DNA from: Methylocystis rosea
GTDB lineage: Bacteria > Pseudomonadota > Alphaproteobacteria > Rhizobiales > Beijerinckiaceae
Direction of reading: 5' to 3'
DNA length: 64,000 bases
Assembly (NCBI RefSeq): GCF_003855495.1
Contig: NZ_CP034086.1
Coordinates: forward strand, 2,021,501 to 2,085,500
The translations under genes and the position numbers were made by a program. Shown piece after piece: positions 21,210 through 29,053 of this stretch. Each line of letters begins with the position of its first letter. Positions within the stretch are counted from its first letter, which is position 1. Below the pieces are notes generated by a model, which made no database searches, was not told the DNA's origin, and was given only the letters and a program-made list of their open reading frames with translations.

Positions 21210-21584
21210 AACACAAAATCACGGCACATGGAGACAGTCGCGACGCACGATCGCCCGCGCGTCGCAGCCGCTGAAGAACGAGAAACGCAGACGCGGCGTC
21301 ACACACTTGCGGATAAACGCTTCTCGCGTCGCGGCAATTTCGTGACCGGCGGCGTTCGCAGTCAAAGGCGCCGCGAGCCGGCGCCGGGAATTCGCCGAAC
21401 GGTGGAATGATCCAAACGGGCGTTGTGAAAGAAAGCGACCCAAATAGTGCGATCGCTCACTATATCTGAGCTGAACGAGTCGCTCTCGCGCCAACCAGGC
21501 TCAGGCTCCCGCGGTTGCGACACGGACTTTGGCATTGAAACAATAGCCGACGCCAGCCGCCGGCCGCTCTAAGGGTGATATTTC
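21210..21584. other. Intergenic region upstream of mrcA
   Basis: Nothing coding is convincing in these 375 bases. An imperfect palindrome ATAGTG-8-CACTAT (21444-21463), centred on GCGATCGC, lies about 120 bases before mrcA and could be an operator. No matching regulator is recognised. Confidence 0.3.
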
Positions 21585-23990
21585 ATGCGAATGCTCGCAA
21601 GGTTTTTGGGCTTCGTCTTCGCGACCGCGACGATCGTTTTCCTCATCGGAGCGATCGCCGGGTCCGGGCTGATCTATTATTTTTCCAAGGATCTGCCCGA
21701 CACAGCCCAGTTGCGCGACTACGAGCCGCCAGTGACGACAAGGCTGCACGCCGGCGACGGGTCGATCCTCGCCGAATATTCACATGAACGCCGCCTGTTC
21801 CTGCCGAGTTCCGCCATTCCGCAGCTGGTGAAACAGGCGTTCATCTCCGCCGAAGACAAGAATTTCTACAACCACGTCGGCATCGATCCGGAAGGCGTGA
21901 TGCGCGCCGTAACGGTGCTCGCCCAGGGCGGCCGCCATGTGCAAGGCGCCTCGACCATCACGCAGCAGGTCGCCAAGAACTTCCTCGTCGGCAACGAGCG
22001 CTCGATCGAACGCAAGATTCGCGAAGCGCTCGTCGCCTTCCGCATCGAAGCGGCCTATCCCAAGGACAAGATTCTCGAGCTTTATCTCAACGAGATCTAT
22101 CTCGGCCTTGGAAACTACGGCGTCGCCGCCGCGGCGCTCAACTACTTCAACAAATCGGTCAATGAGCTCACGCTCGCCGAGGCGGCCTATCTCGCCGCGC
22201 TTCCCAAGGCGCCGAGCAATTATCATCCGTTCCAGAACCGCGAGCGCGCCATCGAGCGCCGCAACTACGTGATCGATCGACTGATCGCCGACGGCTATGT
22301 GACCGCCGACGAAGGCGCGAAGGCGAAAGCCGAGCCGCTTGGCGTCAATCCGCGCGTTCTCTCGCCCAACACTTATGTCGCGGGCTATTTCGCCGAGGAA
22401 GTGCGCCGTCAGTTGCTGGAGCAACAAAGCGAGAAGAAGCTCTATGAAGGCGGGCTGTCGGTTCGCACGACGCTCGACCCCAAGATGCAGGCCCTCACGC
22501 GAAAGGCGTTGGCCGACGGCCTCGTTCGCTACGACGAGGCGCATGGCTTCCGCGGCGCGATGAACCACATCGACATCTCTTCCGACTGGGGCGTGACGCT
22601 CGCGGCCATTCCCGCGCTTGGCGACGTCAAGCCATGGCGCCTCGCCGTCGTGCTGGATGTGACCGGCGACGCCGCGCGCATCGGCCTTCAGCCGGGACGC
22701 GAGAAATTCGGCGAAGTGGCGCGCGAACGCGAGACCGGCCTTCTCACGGCCGAAGGCATGCGCTGGAGCGGCCGCACGCCGCGAACGGCCTTGACGACGG
22801 GCGACGTGATCTACGTCGAACCGCTCGCGGGACGCGCCGGCCAATATCGTCTGCGCCAGATCCCCGACATCTCCGGCGCAATGGTGGCCATGGACCCGCA
22901 TACGGGCCGCGTCTTCTCCATGGTCGGCGGCTTTTCCTTCGACCAGTCGTCATTCAATCGCGCGACTCAGGCGTTGCGCCAGCCCGGCTCCTCGTTCAAG
23001 CCCTTCGTCTATGCGACGGCGCTCGACAATGGCTATACGCCGTCGTCGTCCATCCTCGACGAGCCGATTTCCATCCAGCAGGCGGACGGCACCTATTGGA
23101 CGCCCGAGAATTTCGAAGGCGGCCACGGCACCGGCGCGCATCCGTTGCGCTACGGAATCGAGCATTCCAAGAACATGATGACGGTGCGTCTGGCGAAAGA
23201 CGTCGGCATGCCGCTCATCGCCGAATACGCCAAGCGCTTTGGCGTCTACGACGAGATGACGCCCTATCTGTCCATGGCGCTCGGCGCCGGCGAAACGACG
23301 CTGCTCCGCATGGTCACCGGCTATTCGATGCTGGCGAATGGCGGCAAGCGCATCAAGCCCACGCTGATTGACCGCATTCAGGATCGCTGGGGCAAGACGG
23401 TCTACCGACATGACGAGCGTCAATGCATCGGCTGCGACTCCGCCAAATGGGAGAATCAGCTCGAACCGAAACTGATCGACAAGCGCGAACAGGTGCTCGA
23501 TCCGCTCACCGCCTATCAGATCACCTCGATCATGGAAGGCGTGATCCAGCGCGGCACCGGCGTCTCGATCAGATCGGTCGGCAAGCACCTTGCCGGCAAG
23601 ACCGGCACGACAAACGACGCAAAAGATCTTTGGTTCGTCGGCTTCTCGCCTGACCTCGCGGTTGGCGTCTTCATCGGCTACGATCGGCCGCGCTCGCTCG
23701 GCAGCCACGCCCAGGCCGCGCAGTTCGCCGCGCCGATCTTCCGCGACTTCATGACCGTGGCTCTGAAGGACAAGCCCGATACGCCGTTCCGTGTGCCGCC
23801 GGGGATCAAGCTCATTTCCATCGACGTGCACTCCGGGCTGCGTTCGTCGGGAGCCGGCACGATTCTCGAGGCGTTCAAGCCGGGAACGGCGCCGCCCGAC
23901 TCCTACTCCGGCGGCGGCGGCCCGCGTCAGCTCGATACGCCGCATGACGTGGATCAGCAGGTCGGCAGCGGCACCGGCGGCCTCTACTAA
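21585..23990 (+). CDS. mrcA: Penicillin-binding protein 1A (bifunctional glycosyltransferase/transpeptidase)
   Basis: The 801-residue class A PBP has an N-terminal membrane anchor (about residues 6-30). Its glycosyltransferase 51 domain has the catalytic Glu in FISAEDKNFYNHVGID and the motif GASTITQQVAKN. The OB-like insert is followed by a transpeptidase domain with SxxK at GSSFKPF, SxN at HSKN and KTG at GKTGTTNDAKD. It polymerises lipid II and cross-links glycan strands in the periplasm. It directly follows the amidase gene on the same strand. Confidence 0.96.
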   Translation: MRMLARFLGFVFATATIVFLIGAIAGSGLIYYFSKDLPDTAQLRDYEPPVTTRLHAGDGSILAEYSHERRLFLPSSAIPQLVKQAFISAEDKNFYNHVGIDPEGVMRAVTVLAQGGRHVQGASTITQQVAKNFLVGNERSIERKIREALVAFRIEAAYPKDKILELYLNEIYLGLGNYGVAAAALNYFNKSVNELTLAEAAYLAALPKAPSNYHPFQNRERAIERRNYVIDRLIADGYVTADEGAKAKAEPLGVNPRVLSPNTYVAGYFAEEVRRQLLEQQSEKKLYEGGLSVRTTLDPKMQALTRKALADGLVRYDEAHGFRGAMNHIDISSDWGVTLAAIPALGDVKPWRLAVVLDVTGDAARIGLQPGREKFGEVARERETGLLTAEGMRWSGRTPRTALTTGDVIYVEPLAGRAGQYRLRQIPDISGAMVAMDPHTGRVFSMVGGFSFDQSSFNRATQALRQPGSSFKPFVYATALDNGYTPSSSILDEPISIQQADGTYWTPENFEGGHGTGAHPLRYGIEHSKNMMTVRLAKDVGMPLIAEYAKRFGVYDEMTPYLSMALGAGETTLLRMVTGYSMLANGGKRIKPTLIDRIQDRWGKTVYRHDERQCIGCDSAKWENQLEPKLIDKREQVLDPLTAYQITSIMEGVIQRGTGVSIRSVGKHLAGKTGTTNDAKDLWFVGFSPDLAVGVFIGYDRPRSLGSHAQAAQFAAPIFRDFMTVALKDKPDTPFRVPPGIKLISIDVHSGLRSSGAGTILEAFKPGTAPPDSYSGGGGPRQLDTPHDVDQQVGSGTGGLY

Positions 23991-24007
23991 ATCGAACGCA
24001 GCGGCCG

Positions 24008-24172
24008 AGCGATCGGGTAAAGAATGTTTTTCCTCACCTCATCCTGAGGAGCCGCCGTAGGCGGCGTCTCGAAGGACGAGGGTGAGGAAAAAATACGTGA
24101 AAGCGGGTTTCCTCGTCCTTCGAGACGGCCTCTTCGAGGCCTCCTCAGGATGAGGAACCCCTTCACCCGATT
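24008..24172. mobile_element. MITE-like palindromic element, copy 1
   Basis: An element of about 165 bases has imperfect terminal inverted repeats (GATCGGGTAAAG at 24011-24022; CTTCACCCGAT at 24161-24171). The interior contains CCTCATCCTGAGGAG and TCTCGAAGGACGAG in both orientations. A second copy at 27446-27615 has the same terminal and internal motifs, and the unique central stretch is reverse-complementary between the two, so the copies are inverted relative to each other. No transposase is encoded. Confidence 0.8.
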
Positions 24173-24222
24173 CCCCTGCGCACGGCGGCCGGACACCTTT
24201 GGTTTCCCGCCGCCGGGCTTAT

Positions 24223-25041
24223 ATGCTCGAAGCGATGACCCTGGACGCCGAAACAACCGCGCGCGTGACGCTGGAGACTGCGGCTGGCGTGGCGATCCTG
24301 ACGCTGAACAGCCCCGCCTCGCGCAACGCTCTGTCTCTCGCGATGATCGACGCCCTCTCGGGCCGGCTCGACGCGCTTGCCGGCAGCAACGACGTTCGCG
24401 TCGTCGTGCTGCAGGCGGAAGGCCCCGCCTTCTGCGCCGGTCATGACCTCAAGGAGCTGACGGCGCATCGCAACGATCCCGACCGAGGCCGCGCCTTCTT
24501 CGATAAGACGATGCGCGCCTGCTCGGCGCTAATGCAGAAAATCGTGACGCTGCCTCAGCCGGTCGTCGCCGCTGTCGATGAGATGGCGACGGCCGCGGGC
24601 TGCCAGCTCGTCGCGAGTTGCGATCTCGCCGTCGCCGGCCCGCGCGCGCGCTTCTGCACGCCGGGCGTTAACATCGGCCTTTTCTGCTCGACGCCGGCCG
24701 TGGCGCTCTCGCGCAATGTGGCTCCAAAGCAGGCGATGGAGATGCTGCTCACGGGCGTTCCCATCAACGCCGAGGAGGCGCTGCGCATCGGCCTCGTCAA
24801 CCGCATGTCAGCCGATGGCGCCCGGACCGGCGCGCTGGCGCTGGCGCGACTCGTCGCGCAAAAATCCCCGCAGGCGATCCGCTTCGGAAAGAGGGCCTTC
24901 TATGCGCAGAGCGAGAAGCCGCTTTCGGACGCCTATGAACTGGCGAGCGCCGTGATGGTCGAGAACATGCTGGCGGAAGACGCCAAGGAGGGCGTCGCGG
25001 CGTTTCTGGAGAAGCGTGCGCCCGCATGGGCCGAAAAGTGA
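24223..25041 (+). CDS. Enoyl-CoA hydratase/isomerase family protein, ECHDC3-like
   Basis: A crotonase-fold protein of about 272 residues; ATG 24223 or 24235 are both possible starts. The oxyanion segment FCAGHDLKEL and the second loop MATAAGCQLVASCDLAVA are clear. CTPGVNIGLFCSTPAVALSRNV is distinctive of the ECHDC3 subgroup. The positions of the two catalytic glutamates of true enoyl-CoA hydratases are Gln (AAGCQ) and Gly (NIGLF) here, so classical hydratase activity is unlikely. Acyl-CoA binding with another or no reaction is more probable. It stands alone, just after a MITE-like element whose right end is about 50 bases upstream. Confidence 0.82.
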   Translation: MLEAMTLDAETTARVTLETAAGVAILTLNSPASRNALSLAMIDALSGRLDALAGSNDVRVVVLQAEGPAFCAGHDLKELTAHRNDPDRGRAFFDKTMRACSALMQKIVTLPQPVVAAVDEMATAAGCQLVASCDLAVAGPRARFCTPGVNIGLFCSTPAVALSRNVAPKQAMEMLLTGVPINAEEALRIGLVNRMSADGARTGALALARLVAQKSPQAIRFGKRAFYAQSEKPLSDAYELASAVMVENMLAEDAKEGVAAFLEKRAPAWAEK

Positions 25042-25216
25042 GAACCGGCCTTATACGCTGCTAAAAGTCGCGCCGCTCTCGGCTGCGCCGACGCTGATCT
25101 TTCTTGCGCCTCTCTCAGCTAACCGGACGAGGCGCCGCACGCTGTTTCGATCTTAAATGATGTTCGCCGCACCTAGCCTGTTTGGCACGGCGCGTCATTT
25201 TTGAAGGAAGAGAAAA

Positions 25217-25312
25217 ATGTCCAGATTGCGCAATCGCGCCCTGCATCTGGCGCTGCTCCTTGCGCTCGCGATCGCCTTCACGCTCGCCGCCTTCCCGGCG
25301 CGCGCAGGCTGA
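25217..25312 (+). CDS. 31-residue micro-ORF consisting only of a signal peptide
   Basis: ATG 25217 follows a strong ribosome site (GAAGGAAGAG) and encodes 31 residues: a basic start (MSRLRNR), a hydrophobic core rich in Leu and Ala, and ARAG just before TGA. It reads as a complete Sec signal peptide with no mature protein. It may be a leader peptide, or the remnant of a secreted-protein gene broken by a stop or frameshift. The DUF1036 gene with its own signal peptide begins 94 bases later. Apart from this ORF, the 365-base gap 25042-25406 shows nothing recognised. Confidence 0.4.
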   Translation: MSRLRNRALHLALLLALAIAFTLAAFPARAG

Positions 25313-25406
25313 TCATCGAGCGCCGCCGCGAAACACGCTCAGCTGCTTTGGCGGGCGTCAATGACTTATCGCGAGTTTTTTTAGAACTCATTTTTAGGAG
25401 AGTGAA

Positions 25407-25847
25407 ATGAATGCTTTTCGTCTTTCGATCGCGCTCGCCGTCGCATCCTGCGCTTTTGCGCCGCCCGCGAAGGCGGATTTAACCGTCTGCAACAGAACGC
25501 CCGATCAAGTCACCGTTGCGTCCGCTTGGGTGAGCCCGAGCGGCGGATTCACCTCAGAGGGATGGTGGAAGCTTCGCGCCTGCGGCGGCTGCGAAAGAGT
25601 CGTCCTTCGCAGCGAGACGTCCGATCCGCACAATTACTTTTTCTACGCCCATGGCGCCGGCAGGGAATGGCGCGGCGACTCGGCTTTTTGCACGACCCCG
25701 GGCGCATTCAAGATCGGCAACGCCAAGCGCTGCGTGTTTGGACGACGTGGCCAGATGAAGAACTTCGTTCATGTGACGAGCGGCAGCGGCAATCATACGC
25801 ACAGCCTCACCGGCCGCTCGAGCAGCGGTCGCGTGTGCATTGATTGA
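25407..25847 (+). CDS. Secreted DUF1036 domain protein
   Basis: The 146-residue protein has a signal peptide (residues 1-24, ending AKA) after a strong ribosome site (TTAGGAG). The mature part matches DUF1036: LTVCNRTPDQVTVASAW at its start, SEGWWKLRACGGC, YFFYAHGAG, FCTTPGAFKI and a final VCID. Seven or more cysteines suggest disulfides. DUF1036 proteins are small periplasmic or membrane-associated proteins of unknown role. The gene is convergent with ccmB, ending 10 bases before it. Confidence 0.82.
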   Translation: MNAFRLSIALAVASCAFAPPAKADLTVCNRTPDQVTVASAWVSPSGGFTSEGWWKLRACGGCERVVLRSETSDPHNYFFYAHGAGREWRGDSAFCTTPGAFKIGNAKRCVFGRRGQMKNFVHVTSGSGNHTHSLTGRSSSGRVCID

Positions 25848-25856
25848 AGTCGCGAC

Positions 25857-26528
25857 CTATTCGCCGAGATAGCGCAGCGCCGCGGCGGCCGCGAAGGGGC
25901 AAAGCGCGAGAGCGGCGAGCGTGATCGCGCATAGGATCGCGAAGGGCGCGTAGAAGGGCACGGTTCCGCCGCTCGCCGCCTCCGCGGCGGAGACGCCGAA
26001 GATCAGCACCGGGATCGTCAGCGGCAGGACGAGCAGCGCCATAAGCAGGCCGCCGCGCCGCACGGTCACGGTCGCCGCCGCGCCAATGGCGCCGATCAGC
26101 GTGAGCGCCGGCGTGCCGACAAGCAGCGTCGCGACGACGCCGAGAAGCGCCATGGCCTCCTGTTGCAGCATCAGTCCCAGAAACGGCGCGGCGATCACGA
26201 GCGGCAGGCCGGTCGCCGCCCAATGCGCCGCGCATTTGACGAGCACCGCCAATTCGAGCGGCGTCTCGGAAAGATGGAAGAGATCGAGGGAGCCATCCTC
26301 GGCGTCGGCCTGAAACAGGCGATCGAGACAGAGCAGCGTCGCCAGCAGCGCCGCGATCCACAGGATCGCCGGTCCGATGCGGGCGAGGAGATTGGGATCG
26401 GGCCCGACGGCGAAAGGCACGATCGCGACGAGCGTCAGGAAGAAGACGACGCCCATCGCGCCGGAGCCGCCGATGCGGCGCGCGACGCGCCATTCGCGCA
26501 GGAAAAGCGCGACGAGCGGAGAGCTCAC
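25857..26528 (-). CDS. ccmB: Heme exporter protein CcmB
   Basis: A 223-residue inner-membrane permease with six hydrophobic segments and the CcmB landmarks FLREWRVARR at the start, RLFQADAEDGSLDLFHLS, and SGGTVPFYAPFAILCAITLAALAL near the end. With CcmA and CcmC it forms the ABC complex that releases holo-CcmE in System I cytochrome c maturation. ccmA lies upstream on the same strand, separated by 175 bases holding a palindromic repeat. The usual next genes, ccmC and ccmD, are not downstream. Confidence 0.95.
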   Translation of the reverse strand: MSSPLVALFLREWRVARRIGGSGAMGVVFFLTLVAIVPFAVGPDPNLLARIGPAILWIAALLATLLCLDRLFQADAEDGSLDLFHLSETPLELAVLVKCAAHWAATGLPLVIAAPFLGLMLQQEAMALLGVVATLLVGTPALTLIGAIGAAATVTVRRGGLLMALLVLPLTIPVLIFGVSAAEAASGGTVPFYAPFAILCAITLAALALCPFAAAAALRYLGE

Positions 26529-26563
26529 TCTAGACTCCAGGCTTTTATGGCGTTCGCGCCAAT

Positions 26564-26678
26564 CCCCCGGCCCCTCACCTCACCTCTCCCCGCTCTCGCG
26601 GGGAGAGGGGGCGGCAAGCGCGGCGCTGATGACCCCTCTCCCCGCTGGCGGGGAGAGGTAAGGCGAGGGGCGAGGGCA
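26564..26678. repeat. Palindromic repeat (family B), copy 1, between ccmA and ccmB
   Basis: CCCCTCACCTCACCTCTCCCCG opens a ~115-base element with two internal hairpins (CTCTCCCCGC / GCGGGGAGAG twice) separated by CGGCGCTGATGACC. The same element, including the GCTGATGACCCCTCTCCCCG segment, recurs at 50018-50162 inside the ccmH reading frame. It extends the ccmA-ccmB spacing, which is usually near zero. Confidence 0.75.
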
Positions 26679-26703
26679 AGGAGCCACGGAGAGCAACGCA
26701 GCA

Positions 26704-27369
26704 TTATCCCGCGCTCCCTAGCGGCAATTCCTTTGCTTCGTTCAATCCCAGCGGCTCATGCGTCGCGGCGACGATCAATCCGCCGAGCGCGCAATGATCG
26801 CGCATGGCGAGCGCGAATTTTTCGCGTGAGGCGCGGTCGAGCGCCGTCAGCGGCTCGTCGAGCAGCCAGAGCGGCCGAAAGGCGACGAGGAGGCGCGCCA
26901 GCGCGGCGCGCCGTTTCTGACCCGCCGAGAGAACGCCAAACGGCGCGGCCGCGACATGGGAGAGACCGACGACCGCGAGCGCCGCGCCGACTGTGCGGCT
27001 GCGCGCGTCCGGCCCTTGAGTGAGATAGCGCGACCAGAAATCGAGGTTCTCCTCGACGCTTAGCGCCGCCTTCATCCCGTCGCTATGGGCAAGGTAATGC
27101 GCCTGCTGCGGCAGTTCGACGTCGCTCGGCCCGCCTTCGAGAGCGATCGAGCCTCCGGCGCGCGGCAGCAGTCCCGCCAAGGCCCGCAGCAGCGTCGATT
27201 TCCCGGCGCCGTTGGGACCCGTCACGATCAGCGCCTGCCCGGCGGAAAGCGAAAAGCTCAGGTGATCGAGCACGCGCCTGCCCCCGCGCAAAACGCCGAG
27301 ATTATCGACGTAAAGACGTAAAGCGCCATCGACGGGCGGCTGAACGGGCTGGGACACATCGATCGACAT
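26704..27369 (-). CDS. ccmA: Heme exporter ATP-binding protein CcmA
   Basis: A 221-residue ABC ATPase with Walker A TGPNGAGKSTLL, the CcmA-type signature LSAGQKRRAALARLL, Walker B LWLLDEPLTALD and the switch His in ATHEPL. It is short and lacks membrane segments, as usual for CcmA, and pairs with CcmB. ATP hydrolysis frees heme-loaded CcmE from CcmC. It is the first gene of this ccm block; the remaining ccm genes in the window (ccmI-E-F-H) lie some 22 kb away. Confidence 0.94.
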   Translation of the reverse strand: MSIDVSQPVQPPVDGALRLYVDNLGVLRGGRRVLDHLSFSLSAGQALIVTGPNGAGKSTLLRALAGLLPRAGGSIALEGGPSDVELPQQAHYLAHSDGMKAALSVEENLDFWSRYLTQGPDARSRTVGAALAVVGLSHVAAAPFGVLSAGQKRRAALARLLVAFRPLWLLDEPLTALDRASREKFALAMRDHCALGGLIVAATHEPLGLNEAKELPLGSAG

Positions 27370-27445
27370 GCGCTCCGCATAGAGCTTTGCGATCGACTCC
27401 GCCAGACAGGGGCTCGCGCCTCAAGCGCCCCGCCCTGGTCCCGCA

Positions 27446-27615
27446 GGGCGATCGGGTGAACGGCTTCCTCATCCTGAGGAGCGTGCGCAGCACGCGTCTC
27501 GAAGGACGAGGAAGCCCGTTTTCACGTATTTCTCCTCACCCTCGTCCTTCGAGACGCCGCCTGCGGCGGCTCCTCAGGATGAGGGTGAGGAAAACAATTC
27601 TTCACCCGATCGCCC
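27446..27615. mobile_element. MITE-like palindromic element, copy 2
   Basis: A 170-base element has perfect 15-bp terminal inverted repeats (GGGCGATCGGGTGAA at 27446-27460; TTCACCCGATCGCCC at 27601-27615). Its interior motifs are shared with copy 1 at 24008-24172, in reverse orientation. It fills most of the 384-base gap between divergent ccmA and the sphingolipid cassette; the rest (27370-27445 and 27616-27753) shows no gene. No transposase is encoded. Confidence 0.85.
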
Positions 27616-27753
27616 GCCCCCTGCCCCCGTCCGCGCCGCTGGCGCAGACGGGACGGGAATGCTAAGCAGCGCAGACCCTTTCTTGGACGCTCAGCGGCCC
27701 AAGTTCTCGCTAATCGCGCGCGGCGCGCCCGTTATTCAGGGATTGCCCAGTAA

Positions 27754-28992
27754 GTGACGAAGCATAAGAGCTTAGAGGATTACGCGGCAAGGCGATTCCG
27801 TTTTGCTGGCAACGCCTTGCTGGAGTTCAGCGACCCGTTCTTCGCCCAGATCGACAGGCTGCGGGCCGAATTCGAGGCGCAGGGCAAGCATTTCGTCAGC
27901 TTCGCCAATTACGATTATCTCGGGCTCGCGAATCACCCGCGGATCCGCGAGGAAGCAAAGCGCGAGATCGACGGCCTCGGCATCGGCGCGCTGGCCTCGC
28001 GGCTTGTTGGCGGCGAACGCACCACGCACAAGCCGTTCGAGGCGGAGATCGCCGAATTCCTTGGCATGGAAAGCGCGCTGACGCTCGTCTCCGGCTATCT
28101 CTCCAATGTGACGACGATCGCCTGGCTGATGAGCGGCAAGCGCGATGCGATCTTCATCGACGAACTCGCGCATAACAGCATCGTCGCGGGCGCCGACGGC
28201 GCGCCGGCGCAGGTCGTCAAATTCCGCCACAACGACTTGGATCATCTCGACCATCTGCTCGCGCGTCATCGCGAGGAATACCGCAACGTCCTGATCGTGG
28301 TGGAGGGCGTCTACAGCATGGACGGCGACACCGCCGACCTGCCGCGGCTCCTCGCCATCAAGGAAAAATACAAGGTCTGGCTGCTTGTCGATGAGGCGCA
28401 TTCTCTCGGCGTGCTCGGCGCGACGGGCCGCGGCCTCGCCGAACATCAGGACGTCGATCCGGCGCGCATCGATCTCATCGTCGGCACCATGTCGAAGACG
28501 CTGGCGTCCTGCGGCGGCTATGTCTGCGGCAAGAAGCAGGTCATCGACTGGTTTCGCTATACGCTGCCGGGCTTCGTCTACAGCGTCGGCCTGTCGCCCG
28601 TCATTCTCGCCGCCGCGCGCACCGCTCTGCGGCTGATGCAGGAAGAGACCTGGCGCATCGCCAAACTCGCCGACAACGCCGAGCTCTTCCGCACCGTGGC
28701 GCATGAAGCGGGATTCTCGACCGGCCCGGCGATCGGCCGCGGCGTCGTGCCGATCCTGTTCTCGAGCGACGTCGAAACGATGTGGGCGTCGCAGCATCTG
28801 CTGGAGAACGGCTATTACGTGCCGCCGGTCGTGCGCATCGGCGTGCCGAAGGACGGGCCGCGGCTGCGCTTCTTCTTCTCGGCGAACCACAGCGAAGCGG
28901 AAATCCGCGGCGTCATCCAGATGCTGCGCGACATGCCGCCGGTGACGGAAGAGGCGCATCAGATCGTCGCCGCGGCGATGGCGGGCGGCTAG
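27754..28992 (+). CDS. spt: Alpha-oxoamine synthase, probable serine palmitoyltransferase
   Basis: A 412-residue PLP enzyme starting at GTG, with no better ATG nearby. It is fold-type I, AONS family: FANYDYLGLANHP, the cofactor-stacking His140 in DELAHNSIV, VEGVYSMDGD, LVDEAHSLGVLG and the Schiff-base Lys248 in GTMSKTLASCGGY. The family condenses an amino acid with an acyl-CoA or acyl-ACP. The neighbours (GNAT-type acyltransferase, sphingolipid-type desaturase and hydroxylase) make serine plus palmitoyl thioester giving 3-ketosphinganine the likely reaction. BioF- or CqsA-like chemistry is less likely. There is no membrane segment, so it is a soluble homodimer like other bacterial SPTs. It is the first gene of the cassette. 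Confidence 0.82.
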   Translation: MTKHKSLEDYAARRFRFAGNALLEFSDPFFAQIDRLRAEFEAQGKHFVSFANYDYLGLANHPRIREEAKREIDGLGIGALASRLVGGERTTHKPFEAEIAEFLGMESALTLVSGYLSNVTTIAWLMSGKRDAIFIDELAHNSIVAGADGAPAQVVKFRHNDLDHLDHLLARHREEYRNVLIVVEGVYSMDGDTADLPRLLAIKEKYKVWLLVDEAHSLGVLGATGRGLAEHQDVDPARIDLIVGTMSKTLASCGGYVCGKKQVIDWFRYTLPGFVYSVGLSPVILAAARTALRLMQEETWRIAKLADNAELFRTVAHEAGFSTGPAIGRGVVPILFSSDVETMWASQHLLENGYYVPPVVRIGVPKDGPRLRFFFSANHSEAEIRGVIQMLRDMPPVTEEAHQIVAAAMAGG

Positions 28993-29053
28993 CGCTGACT
29001 CCCGCGTCACTTTGACGCTTTCGATTAAGGCCAGCGGCCGCTAGGACTTGCAT

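Noticed and set aside
27754..28992. Gene as 8-amino-7-oxononanoate synthase (bioF)
   Set aside because: The fold is shared, but no biotin genes are adjacent while three ceramide-type genes follow in the same direction.
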